The notes below the pieces were generated by a model. The model saw only the letters and a list, made by a program, of their open reading frames with translations, searched no databases and had not been told where the DNA came from. A stretch of DNA of 22,937 nucleotides from Puniceicoccales bacterium (GTDB lineage Bacteria; Verrucomicrobiota; Verrucomicrobiia; Opitutales; LL51). Positions 7,058 to 15,128 of this stretch are shown here, in pieces. Made by a program: the position numbers and the translations under genes. Positions within the stretch are counted from its first letter, which is position 1. The number at the start of each line of letters is the position of its first letter. Location of the stretch: assembly GCA_031278845.1 (NCBI GenBank), contig JAITJQ010000013.1, positions 1-22,937 on the forward strand, in the 5' to 3' direction.

Positions 7058-8860
7058 TTAGAAATTTGGTCTTCTTGCAGGTAATGTTGGTCTGCCCGCA
7101 GGTAATGTTGGTCTTCTTGCAGGCCACGTTGGTTTTACTGCAGGTAATGTTGGTCTTCTTGCGGGCCATGTTGGTTTTACTGCAGGTAATGTTGGTCTTC
7201 TTGCAGGCCATGTTGGTTTTACTGCGGGTAATGTTGGTCTTCTTGCAGGTAATGTTGGTCTTCTTGCAGGCCATGTTGGTTTTACTGCGGGTAATGTTGA
7301 TCTTCCTGCGAGTAACACTGGTCTTCTTGCAGGCCATGTTGGTTTTACTGCGGGTAATGTTGGTCTTCTTGCGGGTAATGTTGGTCTGCCTGCGGGCCAT
7401 GTTGGTTTTACTGCGGGTAATGTTGGTCTGCCCGCAGGTAATGTTGGTCTTCTTGCAGGTAATGTTGGTTTTACTGCGGGTAATGTTGGTCTGCCTACAG
7501 GTAATGTTGATTTTACCTCACGTAATATCGGTTTTACTGATACGGGTTTCCATGTTCCGGGTCTTTCGAGCAAATGATTTTTCCCTTCTGCGTGTCGACT
7601 ACCATCAGGCATTGCACTATAATGTCCGTAAGGTTTTTTATACGCAGCCGATCCAGCTGGCTTGGCTGGCTCAGCTGGACGTAATGGTGTAGCTGATCCA
7701 ACTGGAAGTAATGGTTGTGGTTTAAAGGCCATTATTGCAAAATTTGGTGTTTTTACTGCATGCACCGTAGTTCCGATAACATCATATTGCACAAGTTTGC
7801 CTCCAACTGTTAAGCTTTGATCTTTATGGTGATATTTTAGATGTTCGTGTCCACAGACTATAGTCCAGGTGAGTCTGTTTAATACCTCTCCAGAAATAGT
7901 AATATCTCGCAATATAAGCTCAAAAATACCCCTTACTCGATCACGAGTATTGTCAGATGGATCATAAAACTCGTGGGCAGCAATAACTATATTTATAGGG
8001 CCATGAATTTTTGCCAAATCAGTGATTGCCCGTTGGAAGTATTCCTTTGTTGTTCTCGTAATTAAATTACCGTCAGCTGAAGATGGTAAATTATCCCTGT
8101 AAAAACGATTGTTGCATAATTCTTGCAGTGCACACCTATAAGCGTCGCTTAAAAAACTGCAGAGAACTCCTCCACCATAAACAAGAAAGCTTGAACAATA
8201 GGGGAAAAATAAAGTGTTTTCAATAATTTTATACGGGAGTATATTGGTTAGCAATTCAGCAACATTGGCAAACGTGATGGTTGGCTCACAATCAAAATCA
8301 TTGTACTCTTCGACTAGTTTATCCCAATCTATTCCTTCTGGAATATGCGTTAAAAAAGGAATATTGTTTGTCTTTAAAAATAACAATAATTTATAAAATG
8401 ACACAACATTTTGCAGTTCATGATTTCCTAAATTGAATATAATTTTACATAAACCACTTAATGGCAATAAAAAATTTTTACAAGCATATTCTAAACTTTT
8501 AGGATTTTCTTCTCCCATACACAAGAGACGTCGAGGGGCAAGATCTCCATCAATGACCACGTAAACTTTAGAAAATCCTTTATTTTTTATGACTTTAACT
8601 TGCTCGATAAATTCATTATAATAGTTATGGTATCCATGCATATCTGCAAGCGATATCACTATGCTGCTATCATGGTGAATTCCATTTAAATAGCCATTAA
8701 GTGCTGAATGATCGCCTATATTTATTGCCTCACCCCTCTTAGCCATTCCTTGCCAGGCTACACTAGTTTGTACCGATCCCAAACCATACATAATGTCGGA
8801 ATAAAATCCCGACATTGCCATTAATCCCATACATAAATAAAAAATGTTTTTCGTTTTCAT
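7058..8860 (-). CDS. Exported calcineurin-like metallophosphoesterase with heptapeptide-repeat tail
   Basis: A 600-residue protein. The N-terminus (KTKNIFYLCMGLMAMSGF) looks like a signal peptide, so the product is probably exported. The metallophosphoesterase motifs are all present in order: DMH (73-75), GD (105-106), GNHE (145-148), H296 and GHEH (337-340), giving a complete two-metal site. Substrate unknown: a phosphatase, nucleotidase or phosphodiesterase are all possible. A Pro-rich linker (380-450) leads into about 21 copies of a seven-residue unit A-x-[RK]-P-T-[LW]-P that run to the C-terminus (455-600). A purine-rich ribosome site (AGAAAGAGAG) precedes the ATG. The start was chosen for the signal peptide and this site. 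Monocistronic, flanked by hairpin loci B and C. Confidence 0.8.
   Translation of the reverse strand: MKTKNIFYLCMGLMAMSGFYSDIMYGLGSVQTSVAWQGMAKRGEAINIGDHSALNGYLNGIHHDSSIVISLADMHGYHNYYNEFIEQVKVIKNKGFSKVYVVIDGDLAPRRLLCMGEENPKSLEYACKNFLLPLSGLCKIIFNLGNHELQNVVSFYKLLLFLKTNNIPFLTHIPEGIDWDKLVEEYNDFDCEPTITFANVAELLTNILPYKIIENTLFFPYCSSFLVYGGGVLCSFLSDAYRCALQELCNNRFYRDNLPSSADGNLITRTTKEYFQRAITDLAKIHGPINIVIAAHEFYDPSDNTRDRVRGIFELILRDITISGEVLNRLTWTIVCGHEHLKYHHKDQSLTVGGKLVQYDVIGTTVHAVKTPNFAIMAFKPQPLLPVGSATPLRPAEPAKPAGSAAYKKPYGHYSAMPDGSRHAEGKNHLLERPGTWKPVSVKPILREVKSTLPVGRPTLPAVKPTLPARRPTLPAGRPTLPAVKPTWPAGRPTLPARRPTLPAVKPTWPARRPVLLAGRSTLPAVKPTWPARRPTLPARRPTLPAVKPTWPARRPTLPAVKPTWPARRPTLPAVKPTWPARRPTLPAGRPTLPARRPNF
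7061..7498 (-). repeat. 21-bp coding minisatellite (about 21 units)
   Basis: Tandem 21-base units encode the heptapeptide tail of the phosphoesterase. Many units alternate AVKPTWP and ARRPTLP, giving a 42-base higher-order period. The unit lacks stops in other frames as well: a second minus frame (7017-7400) and a plus-strand frame (7066-7692) stay open through it. Those are by-products of the repeat; only the frame joined to the enzyme domain is supported. Confidence 0.95.
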
Positions 8861-8903
8861 ATAATACTCTCTTTCTATTTGTTTTATCCTTAAAATAACT
8901 TTC

Positions 8904-8930
8904 AGAATAATTAAATGTGCGCCATGTCAA
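8904..8930 (-). promoter_or_regulatory. Candidate promoter of the phosphoesterase gene
   Basis: On the minus strand TTGACA (8930-8925) precedes TATTCT (8909-8904) with a short 15-base spacing. The start codon lies 70 bases from the -35 box with a ribosome site between. The rest of 8861-9007 is AT-rich and shows nothing else. The -10 choice is uncertain. Confidence 0.35.
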
Positions 8931-9007
8931 GTTTTTATTATTTTTGTTATTTTTTATTACCTATATATGATAAATTCTAACTTAATGACATTCGAATTTT
9001 ATATTAT

Positions 9008-9198
9008 CTAAGGGCTGCGTGCCCTTAGAATCCCCGCCAGGAGGCCAAAGCCCCCCCGCGGCTACGCCGCGGGGCTGCTAATTTAAAAAAAGAAAAATTA
9101 AGTGCCGGGCAAACCCTGCGCAATTTGCGCAGGGTTTGCCCGGCAACTAAAGGAAAAACAAGTCAAAGAGTCTATTCTTGACCTTGCGGCCGAGCTCC
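9008..9198 (+). repeat. Mosaic hairpin repeat, locus C
   Basis: CTAAGGGC pairs with GCCCTTAG (9008-9028). The left arm of the second hairpin (CCAGGAGGC) runs straight into the AAAGCCCCC of the fourth: the intervening part found at locus B is missing. The fourth hairpin spans 9050-9075 (loop TAC). After an A-rich spacer comes a perfect 19-bp stem (9103-9121 with 9127-9145) whose sequence is unrelated to the stem at this place in loci B and E. The linker 9150-9182 matches locus A up to CTTGACCTTGCGGCCGAGC, after which homology stops. The element lies just downstream of glgP and may act in its termination (inference). Confidence 0.85.
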
Positions 9199-9218
9199 GT
9201 ACAACACTCCATGATACA

Positions 9219-11780
9219 TTATTTCCCGACGTTGATACTCTTTAATTCCCAGATATCGCGGGCGTATTCGTGAATCGTTCGGTCGCTGGAGAATTTTCCC
9301 AGAAGTGCCGTATTCAAGATGGCCATTTTAGCCCATTGGGTGCGATTTTTATAGGCATCGTTGATGCGATCATGGGTCTCACAGTAGACACGGAAATCGG
9401 CTAAAACGAAGAAAGGATCGCGGTAAATGAGATTTTCCGCGATTTCGCGCATGGGATTTTCACCCTCCCGTGTAACAAAAAAATCGGAACACATCCAGTC
9501 AAGAACCGCCTTCAATTCTTCGTCGCTGTGATAGTAGTCCTGCGGGTTATAGCCACCATTTTTCAGGGCCGTGATTTCCTGTTCCTTGTTGCCAAAAATG
9601 AAGATATTCCCGTCACCCACTTCCTCCAAAATTTCCACGTTAGCGCCGTCGAGGGTACCGATTGTGCAGGCGCCATTCAGGGCAAGTTTCATATTACCTG
9701 TCCCAGAGGCTTCCTTACCGGCCGTGGAAATCTGCTCCGAAAGATCCGCTGCGGGAATGATTTTTTCGGCAACCGTTACGCAGTAATTGGGAATGAAAAT
9801 AACCTTGAGTTTTTCATTAATTTCTGGGCTATTGTTGATGAAATTGGCCGCCAGATTGATGGCATGGATAATTTTTTTTGCCATGACATAGCCTGGTGCC
9901 GCTTTGGCGCTGAAAATAAAAACGCGCGGGTGAATGGAATCGTCGTCGGGATTCTTAGCCGCGCGGCGAAATAGGGCGAGAATGTGTAAAAGATTGAGGT
10001 GCTGCCGCTTGTACTCGTGGAGACGTTTGATTTGGACGTCGAAAAGCGCATCGGGATTGATCGCAATGCCCAATGTTTGCCGGATGTATTCCGCCAGAGC
10101 GATCTTATTTTCACGTTTAATCGCCATGAATTGCTCCTGAAATGCCTTGTTATCGGCGAATTTCGTGAGCTGTTCGAGTTGATCGAGATCGGTTACCCAA
10201 GCGGGACCAATTTTCGAATCGATGAGTTCGGAGAGTTTCGGATTGCAGAATTTGAGCCAGCGGCGCGGCGTAACGCCATTGGTTTTATTGTTAAACAATC
10301 CGGGGTAGAGTTCGTTGAAACTCGGAAATAGTTGCAACTTAAGCAATTCCGAATGCATGCGCGCGACGCCGTTGACCGAATGACTCCCCACAACCGCCAG
10401 ATGGGCCATGCGAATGACCGGATGTTCGCCTTCCGTGATAATCGATAACTCCTGCTTTTTATCGTCATCGCCGGGCCATTTTTGCTCCACATCTTCCTCG
10501 AGAAAGCGGCGATTAATTTCACAGATAATCTGGTAATGGCGCGGTAAAACTTTTTGAAAAAGCTCCACACTCCACGTCTCGAGCGCCTCCGGTAAAAGCG
10601 TGTGGTTGGTATAGGCGAAAATGGCTTTACAGATGCTCCAGGCCTGTTCCCAGGGCATTTTTTCTTCGTCGATGAGCACGCGCATCATTTCGACAATGGC
10701 AATGGTGGGGTGCGTGTCGTTGAGCTGAAGTGTCACCGTTTTTACCAAATTGGACCAGTCGTTATTGAGATTTTTGTAGCGCCGGAGGATATCTTTTATC
10801 GAACAGGCGACGAAAAAATACTGCTGCACAAGGCGGAGTTCTTTTCCCTGGGCAGTGGTATCGTTTGGGTAAAGGATTTTCGAGATGGTCTCCGTTTCGA
10901 CCTTATCGCGGACCGCTTGGATGTAGTCGCCCCGATTAAAATTTTCCAGGTTAAATTCTTCCGTGGCGTGGGCTTCCCAGAGGCGGAGAAAATTGACGGT
11001 TTCCGCACCATAGCCGACGATGGGAATATCCCAGGGAATACCGATAATATCCTGGGTGTTTTCCCAGATGGGGACCCAATCTCCCTGTTCATTGTAGTGG
11101 TTTTTGACATTACCGTACAGTTTGATACGCTGAGCATTTTCGGGGCGAGCGATTTGCCACGGACTCCGACCCGCAATCATCCAGTTATCGGGGTGCTCCA
11201 CCTGTTTGCCGTCGACGATTTCCTGGCGAAATAGTCCAAATTCATAGTGGATACCGTAACCAATGGCGGGGTAATTGAGCGTGGCGAGGGAGTCGAGGAA
11301 GCAGGAGGCGAGGCGTCCGAGACCGCCGTTACCGAGTGCCGGGTCCTGGCCTTCGTCGAACATTACATCGAGGTCTTGGCCGAGTTCCTTTAGTGCCGTG
11401 CGCATTTCCTCAAAAATTCCCGAATTATACAAATTGTTTTTCAAGAGGCGTCCCGGGAGGTATTCGAGGGACAGATAATACAGGCGGCGAATGTCCGATT
11501 CGTGTTGGGCGCGCTGCGTTTTAATGTAGCGATTAAGGATTTTATCGCGGATGGCATAGCAGGTTGCAAGCCGCCATTCATAGGGCGATGCTGAAGTTTG
11601 TTCCCGGGCGAGTCGGCATTCCAGATGATGTAGAATGGCCCCCTTCAGTTCTTTGACCGTTGCTTTTATAAAAAATTCCGGTGTACACGTATCCTTGGAT
11701 GGGATGGTACAACAGCTGCAATTTTCTTCAGATTTGTTTGTTTTTTTGGCACTACTGCCACTTGATCTAACTTTCTCCAT
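9219..11780 (-). CDS. glgP: Glycogen/starch/maltodextrin phosphorylase
   Basis: An 853-residue GT35 phosphorylase that releases glucose 1-phosphate from alpha-1,4-glucan with pyridoxal phosphate. Clear marks: LSLEYLPGRLL near the N-terminus, DPALGNGGLGRLASCFLDSLA, LQLNDTHPTIAIVEMMR, TNGVTPRRWL, QIKRLHEYKRQ.LN and the PLP site EASGTGNMKLALNGA with Lys698. Length is normal. The first 35 residues are a poorly conserved Ser/Lys/Cys-rich extension before the family start. A strong ribosome site (GGAAAGGG) precedes the ATG. It stands alone, without other glycogen genes in the window. It implies storage or use of glycogen or host glucan. Confidence 0.98.
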   Translation of the reverse strand: MEKVRSSGSSAKKTNKSEENCSCCTIPSKDTCTPEFFIKATVKELKGAILHHLECRLAREQTSASPYEWRLATCYAIRDKILNRYIKTQRAQHESDIRRLYYLSLEYLPGRLLKNNLYNSGIFEEMRTALKELGQDLDVMFDEGQDPALGNGGLGRLASCFLDSLATLNYPAIGYGIHYEFGLFRQEIVDGKQVEHPDNWMIAGRSPWQIARPENAQRIKLYGNVKNHYNEQGDWVPIWENTQDIIGIPWDIPIVGYGAETVNFLRLWEAHATEEFNLENFNRGDYIQAVRDKVETETISKILYPNDTTAQGKELRLVQQYFFVACSIKDILRRYKNLNNDWSNLVKTVTLQLNDTHPTIAIVEMMRVLIDEEKMPWEQAWSICKAIFAYTNHTLLPEALETWSVELFQKVLPRHYQIICEINRRFLEEDVEQKWPGDDDKKQELSIITEGEHPVIRMAHLAVVGSHSVNGVARMHSELLKLQLFPSFNELYPGLFNNKTNGVTPRRWLKFCNPKLSELIDSKIGPAWVTDLDQLEQLTKFADNKAFQEQFMAIKRENKIALAEYIRQTLGIAINPDALFDVQIKRLHEYKRQHLNLLHILALFRRAAKNPDDDSIHPRVFIFSAKAAPGYVMAKKIIHAINLAANFINNSPEINEKLKVIFIPNYCVTVAEKIIPAADLSEQISTAGKEASGTGNMKLALNGACTIGTLDGANVEILEEVGDGNIFIFGNKEQEITALKNGGYNPQDYYHSDEELKAVLDWMCSDFFVTREGENPMREIAENLIYRDPFFVLADFRVYCETHDRINDAYKNRTQWAKMAILNTALLGKFSSDRTIHEYARDIWELKSINVGK

Positions 11781-11875
11781 AAATATCCCTTTCCAGGACT
11801 CCTATCTAATTTTTTCTGTTTGCCAATAAAAATATTGCATTCCGGTTTTAGAAAAAATAGAAAGATTATCCATTG

Positions 11876-12457
11876 ATGTTGTGGCGAAGATACATTACAG
11901 GGATTGTTTTATTATTTTTCATCTCATGGGAGATGATTTTCCTATGGGCGTACGGGGAGAGGAAAAATCACCGGGGACGTTCATCTTCTATTCAAAAGGC
12001 CAAAGCAAGGGAGAACCCGTGGATTAAGGAAGTCGTTATTACCACCAAAAAAAATCATGATTTTGAGTATTTTTCAGCGATTTGGCGCTCATTCTGTGGG
12101 GAGCCTTTTCGCTTTAATAGTATCGGTAACAACCGGGAACAGCGTTATGTTTTGGGTACCGGTTCGGAGCGAGATTTTGTGGGAACCTATATGATAATCC
12201 TGCTCAATGATTCCCTAAAAAATCTCATGGGGCAGGGAACGTTGACAGTGAATTACGTGGTTTGCAATGAGTTGGATCCGCGGTGCATAGCTTTTTCTTT
12301 GCCGAAAAAGGATGTCGCCGATGATCGACAAATTTTATTGCGCCTTGATCCCTCGCGCAAATTTTGGAAAAAAATCGTTGCTTGGAAAGCAACGATTAAA
12401 AATAGAGAAAGAGAATACACGCAAACAAGTCTCTCTTGGAAGAAGCTGATGCGATAG
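11876..12457 (+). CDS. Unknown membrane-anchored protein
   Basis: About 193 residues, not recognised. Residues 5-25 (ITGIVLLFFISWEMIFLWAYG) form one transmembrane segment or uncleaved signal, followed by a basic stretch (ERKNHRGRSSS) and a roughly 150-residue soluble domain with no motif I know. I chose the ATG at 11876 over the in-frame TTG at 11873. The gene is divergent from glgP (95 bases between the two ATGs) and convergent with the Rpn-type remnant, whose end lies 11 bases away. Codon use looks like its neighbours. Possibly an inner-membrane protein facing the periplasm; function not inferable. Confidence 0.65.
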   Translation: MLWRRYITGIVLLFFISWEMIFLWAYGERKNHRGRSSSIQKAKARENPWIKEVVITTKKNHDFEYFSAIWRSFCGEPFRFNSIGNNREQRYVLGTGSERDFVGTYMIILLNDSLKNLMGQGTLTVNYVVCNELDPRCIAFSLPKKDVADDRQILLRLDPSRKFWKKIVAWKATIKNREREYTQTSLSWKKLMR

Positions 12458-12468
12458 ATTTTTCTAGG

Positions 12469-12984
12469 TTATATTAACTCTCTCTCTTGCAACGCTTGGA
12501 GGAAATCTTCGAGCTTTTCTTCCGTTTTGTTTGCGCTAGGCGGCAAAGTATTCCAGATGGTTCTCACAAAGTCTCCGCTTAAAAATTGCGAATCTAATCC
12601 ATTCGCAAGAAAATCAAAGAACTGCCCGGCGATAAATCCTTGCATAAGGCTTTTTAATTGACCGATCTGTTCGCCTTCCTCTCGGCCTTCCTCTCGGCCT
12701 TCCTCTTTGAATGCTTCAACCATAGCGTCAGTACCGGAAATTTTTTCATATTCTATCTGAAGCGCCACATCCGTAATTCCTTTATGATTCAGCACCTGCA
12801 AAGACTCCCTTACTGCTGCGCAATTAGCTGCTGCGGGAACAATATAGCGATGGTCACCGGCCAACTGGGCCCACCATTGCACACCCAATAGTTTCATCCA
12901 CTCTTTCCCTTCCGACTTTAAAGGTTTATCGGGTACAATGACAACTTCCTTTCCATCCTTTATTATCGCGACAACTGCTTGCAA
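12469..12984 (-). pseudogene. Rpn/PDDEXK_2-family gene 2, C-terminal fragment
   Basis: The C-terminal half of the second Rpn-type gene in a frame different from the N-terminal half. It aligns with copy 1 through KEWMKLLGVQWW, EGEQIGQLKSLMQ.F and the final FLQALQERELI. Homology continues upstream of its first Met: the same frame reads SPLIGLQAVVAIIKDG, matching QPMICLPCAVSEILNG of copy 1. This shows the fragment is not an independent gene. A 12-base repeat (12671-12707) encodes EGREEGREEGE. If a frameshift restored the frame, it and 12963-13751 would give one protein of about 430 residues. Confidence 0.8.
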
Positions 12985-13751
12985 TCCGATGAGGGGGGAT
13001 GTTCGTTTTTGGCGGCCTCGACACTTTCTCCTATGGGAATGAAAGCCGCTTTTTCCTTATCAAAACGAAAACTACCGCTTACCGTTTCTTGAACGATACC
13101 ATCCGTGGGATAATTCAGAAAAGCAATCAGTCGAACATCTGTCGTGTTATATTTTTGTTGCAGAACATCCCTATAACCAAAAAAATTGTTGATCCGCTCT
13201 TTGAGTTTAGCTCGCTGCATCTCTATGTCAAAATAAATAAAAAACGTTTCTTCCTTATGTTTCCCCATTTTTTTAATGGTACACTTGCAAACAATATCAC
13301 AACGCAATACCGTCATTGCTCTATCCAACTCTTTATTGCTAGAATGACTTCGTGTTAAGATTTCCGTAGGTTCTAATTTTACCTCAACGATTCGTTCGGA
13401 GCTAAGATCACTCGCCGCATCTGGATAAATGATACTATTCAACAGTGACATTAAGCGCCTATTAGAATGGGACTCGTCACCTAGATCTCCGAACCCTAAC
13501 TTGGGATCCGCAGGTGTAAAGAGTAACTTAAACGTCAAATCATAGGTCGGATTGGCTACGGGGACGGCTTCTCCTTCCTCATAATCTTCTTCTGTTTCAC
13601 CAGCGCCAATTTGAAACCGCCTTTGGGTTCCATCGTCTTCGACGATCTGATATTTGCCTTTTGCTCGCAGAAAAAGGGATTCCTGGCTCAATAATGAACC
13701 CGCAAATGATGACAACAATAAACAGATTTGAATGAAAGACTTTTTTCGCAT
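12963..13751 (-). pseudogene. Rpn/PDDEXK_2-family gene 2, N-terminal fragment with signal peptide
   Basis: Encodes a signal peptide (MRKKSFIQICLLLSSFAGSLLSQ) and the nuclease-like core: PTYDLTFKLLF, RLMSLLNSIIYP, DIVCKC and FDIEMQRA, so the Asp and Glu-x-Gln expected of the PD-(D/E)XK fold are present. I chose the Met at 13751 because it begins the signal peptide; an in-frame Met lies eight codons upstream. The frame goes wrong at a run of six C residues on the minus strand (plus-strand Gs near 12991-12996); one extra C would continue into the 12469 fragment and restore homology to copy 1. The upstream TTGACA at 13788-13783 lies 37 bases before the ATG. Real mutation, phase-variable tract, programmed shift or sequence error cannot be told apart here. 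Confidence 0.8.
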
Positions 13752-13852
13752 ATTCCTTTGGAGAAAAATAATCATCTCGGAATGTCAAGTGGAAGTGTTG
13801 TCAAGAATGAAGATTGACATCTTTTTTTAAGTGTTAATGAAGGTGGACGGAT

Positions 13853-14314
13853 ATGTTTATTTGCAAATCAAGAATCTTGATCGAGTATCTGGGGAAGTTC
13901 CTATTGCTGGAACGACAATTCGGTGATCGAATAATGTTTATTCTGCCCGGTGGAAAAGTTGAGCCCTTCGACGAAACCCAAAGCGAAGTGGTACGCCAAC
14001 GGAGCAATGATGGCAAAGAACGGAATTACGATGATGTCCTGCTCAATACCATCCGCCGTGAGGTGTACGAAGAATTAAAGATTAATCTGCCCCATATTAT
14101 TGACTATTTCTGTAGCAGCTTCTTCATCAATACACAGGAAGAGCAGGTTATTGATGTCGTCTTTTATACAAAATTATTGGAACATCCTCAAATTGTTGCC
14201 GATGGTAATGAAGTGCGATCCTTCGTTTGGATGGATCAAAAAGAAATTCTCGCTTCAAATCAGATTCACGATTGGCTCAAAAAAGCCCTGAAGGTTTTCG
14301 ATCGCATCGACTAA
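13853..14314 (+). CDS. Nudix hydrolase-like protein
   Basis: A 153-residue protein with a Nudix-type box split by an insertion: GGKVEPFDE, then about 27 residues instead of the usual seven, then REVYEELKI, which carries the metal-binding REVYEE core. Nudix enzymes hydrolyse nucleoside diphosphates linked to another group; the substrate here is not predictable. A C-terminal helix (IHDWLKKALKVF) is typical of small Nudix proteins. A ribosome site (AAGGTGG) lies close upstream, and TTGACA (13814-13819) starts 39 bases before the ATG. The gene is divergent from Rpn-type gene 2 and convergent with the next gene. Confidence 0.75.
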   Translation: MFICKSRILIEYLGKFLLLERQFGDRIMFILPGGKVEPFDETQSEVVRQRSNDGKERNYDDVLLNTIRREVYEELKINLPHIIDYFCSSFFINTQEEQVIDVVFYTKLLEHPQIVADGNEVRSFVWMDQKEILASNQIHDWLKKALKVFDRID

Positions 14315-14348
14315 TTCTCATCATTTTAAATCTTGTTTCATTGTGGGT

Positions 14349-14364
14349 GTATACTGCGGTATAC
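14349..14364. terminator. Possible small hairpin between convergent genes
   Basis: GTATAC (14349-14354) and GTATAC (14359-14364) can pair across a TGCG loop, followed by TTT. It lies in the 59-base gap between convergent genes. Only six pairs, so weak. Confidence 0.2.
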
Positions 14365-14373
14365 TTTCTGTTG

Positions 14374-14883
14374 TCAATACCTGAAATTTGACATTTGCTC
14401 ACAAAGCGTAATTGCCCTTTCGTCTGGGAAAATTTCGATGAAATTTATGAATTCATCTGATTCTTCATTCTTCGAATCGATGAGATAAACGTGCTTATAA
14501 TTTTGCAAAAGAAGATGGTAAAGCAGAAGACGATTATTGGTAGAAAGCGGTAAATGAGGGTCAATGAGAAATGCTTTCTCTTCCTCTTTCCCTTTAGAAG
14601 TGACGGAAAGTGTTTTTAAGATTTGATTCCTAATTCCATTTGGAGTTCGCGCATGAATGATGAAAGAAGAATAAACTTTACGCTCCCCTTGAATGGATTT
14701 GAAAAAAGATTCTTTTTCAGGATTTATCGCGAAAATCGCTTTAAGAGGATAGCTGATTCGTTTTACAATGAAGCCCATAATATCCGTTATGAGATAATAT
14801 ACTACGTCCTTTTTTATCGTAAGTGGAAGTATTCCGTTGTCGTCTTTTGCTATTTCCCTACTTGTTGATGTGGGTCCCAACAT
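14374..14883 (-). CDS. Hypothetical protein
   Basis: A 169-residue frame that I do not recognise. It has a mixed alpha/beta look, no signal peptide and no transmembrane segment. Segments such as ERKVYSSFIIHARTPNGIRNQIL and LIDPHLPLSTNNRLLLYHLLLQNYKHVYLID suggest a soluble fold with strand-turn-helix units. No Shine-Dalgarno sequence precedes the ATG; the upstream AGGAGG is on the other strand. The gene is convergent with the Nudix gene. It is long enough, and codon use ordinary enough, to be real, but no family is claimed. Confidence 0.5.
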   Translation of the reverse strand: MLGPTSTSREIAKDDNGILPLTIKKDVVYYLITDIMGFIVKRISYPLKAIFAINPEKESFFKSIQGERKVYSSFIIHARTPNGIRNQILKTLSVTSKGKEEEKAFLIDPHLPLSTNNRLLLYHLLLQNYKHVYLIDSKNEESDEFINFIEIFPDERAITLCEQMSNFRY

Positions 14884-14900
14884 AATTCTTAGGAGGTATT

Positions 14901-15017
14901 ATGGTGCCTTATAAAATTTTGTATAGAAAAAAATTCTACCGAAAAAGAATTTTTCTGAAAATAGGGCCATTGTTGGACGAAATTATTTTTTTCTGTTTAG
15001 GAAAAAATTTTATATAA
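14901..15017 (+). CDS. Possible small basic protein or leader ORF
   Basis: A 38-codon frame (MVPYKILYRKKFYRKRIFLK...) begins four bases after a perfect AGGAGG (14891-14896), the strongest ribosome site in the window. It ends seven bases before the -35 box of the outer-membrane protein promoter. The product would be very basic, then hydrophobic. The region is AT-rich with several A/T inverted repeats, which could alone create such a frame. It may be a real small membrane-active peptide or chance. Confidence 0.3.
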   Translation: MVPYKILYRKKFYRKRIFLKIGPLLDEIIFFCLGKNFI

Positions 15018-15023
15018 TTGCAC

Positions 15024-15052
15024 TTGACAAACTGTGCCATGCTAAATATTAT
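15024..15052 (+). promoter_or_regulatory. Strong sigma-70-type promoter of the outer-membrane protein gene
   Basis: Perfect TTGACA (15024-15029), 17-base spacer, TATTAT (15047-15052, five of six to consensus). Predicted start near 15059 gives a leader of about 70 bases ending in a Shine-Dalgarno AAAAGGA. This is the best promoter in the window and suggests high expression. Confidence 0.8.
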
Positions 15053-15128
15053 ACAGCCGATATTGGAAATGTTGTGTCTACCGAGAAAGTGGGCGTTTTA
15101 GATTTTCAATTGAAAAAAGGAATACAAA

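Noticed and set aside
7017..7400. 127-residue minus-strand frame rich in Lys, Thr and Cys
   Set aside because: A second frame of the same minisatellite, with no domain or ribosome site.
7061..7498. CRISPR-like array (short regular repeats)
   Set aside because: Units are contiguous 21-mers with no spacers, and code for a protein tail.
7066..7692. 208-residue plus-strand frame rich in Leu and Val
   Set aside because: It is the antisense reading of the 21-bp minisatellite; the minus frame continues from an intact phosphoesterase domain and explains the openness.
10602..11234. 210-residue plus-strand frame
   Set aside because: Antisense shadow of glgP.
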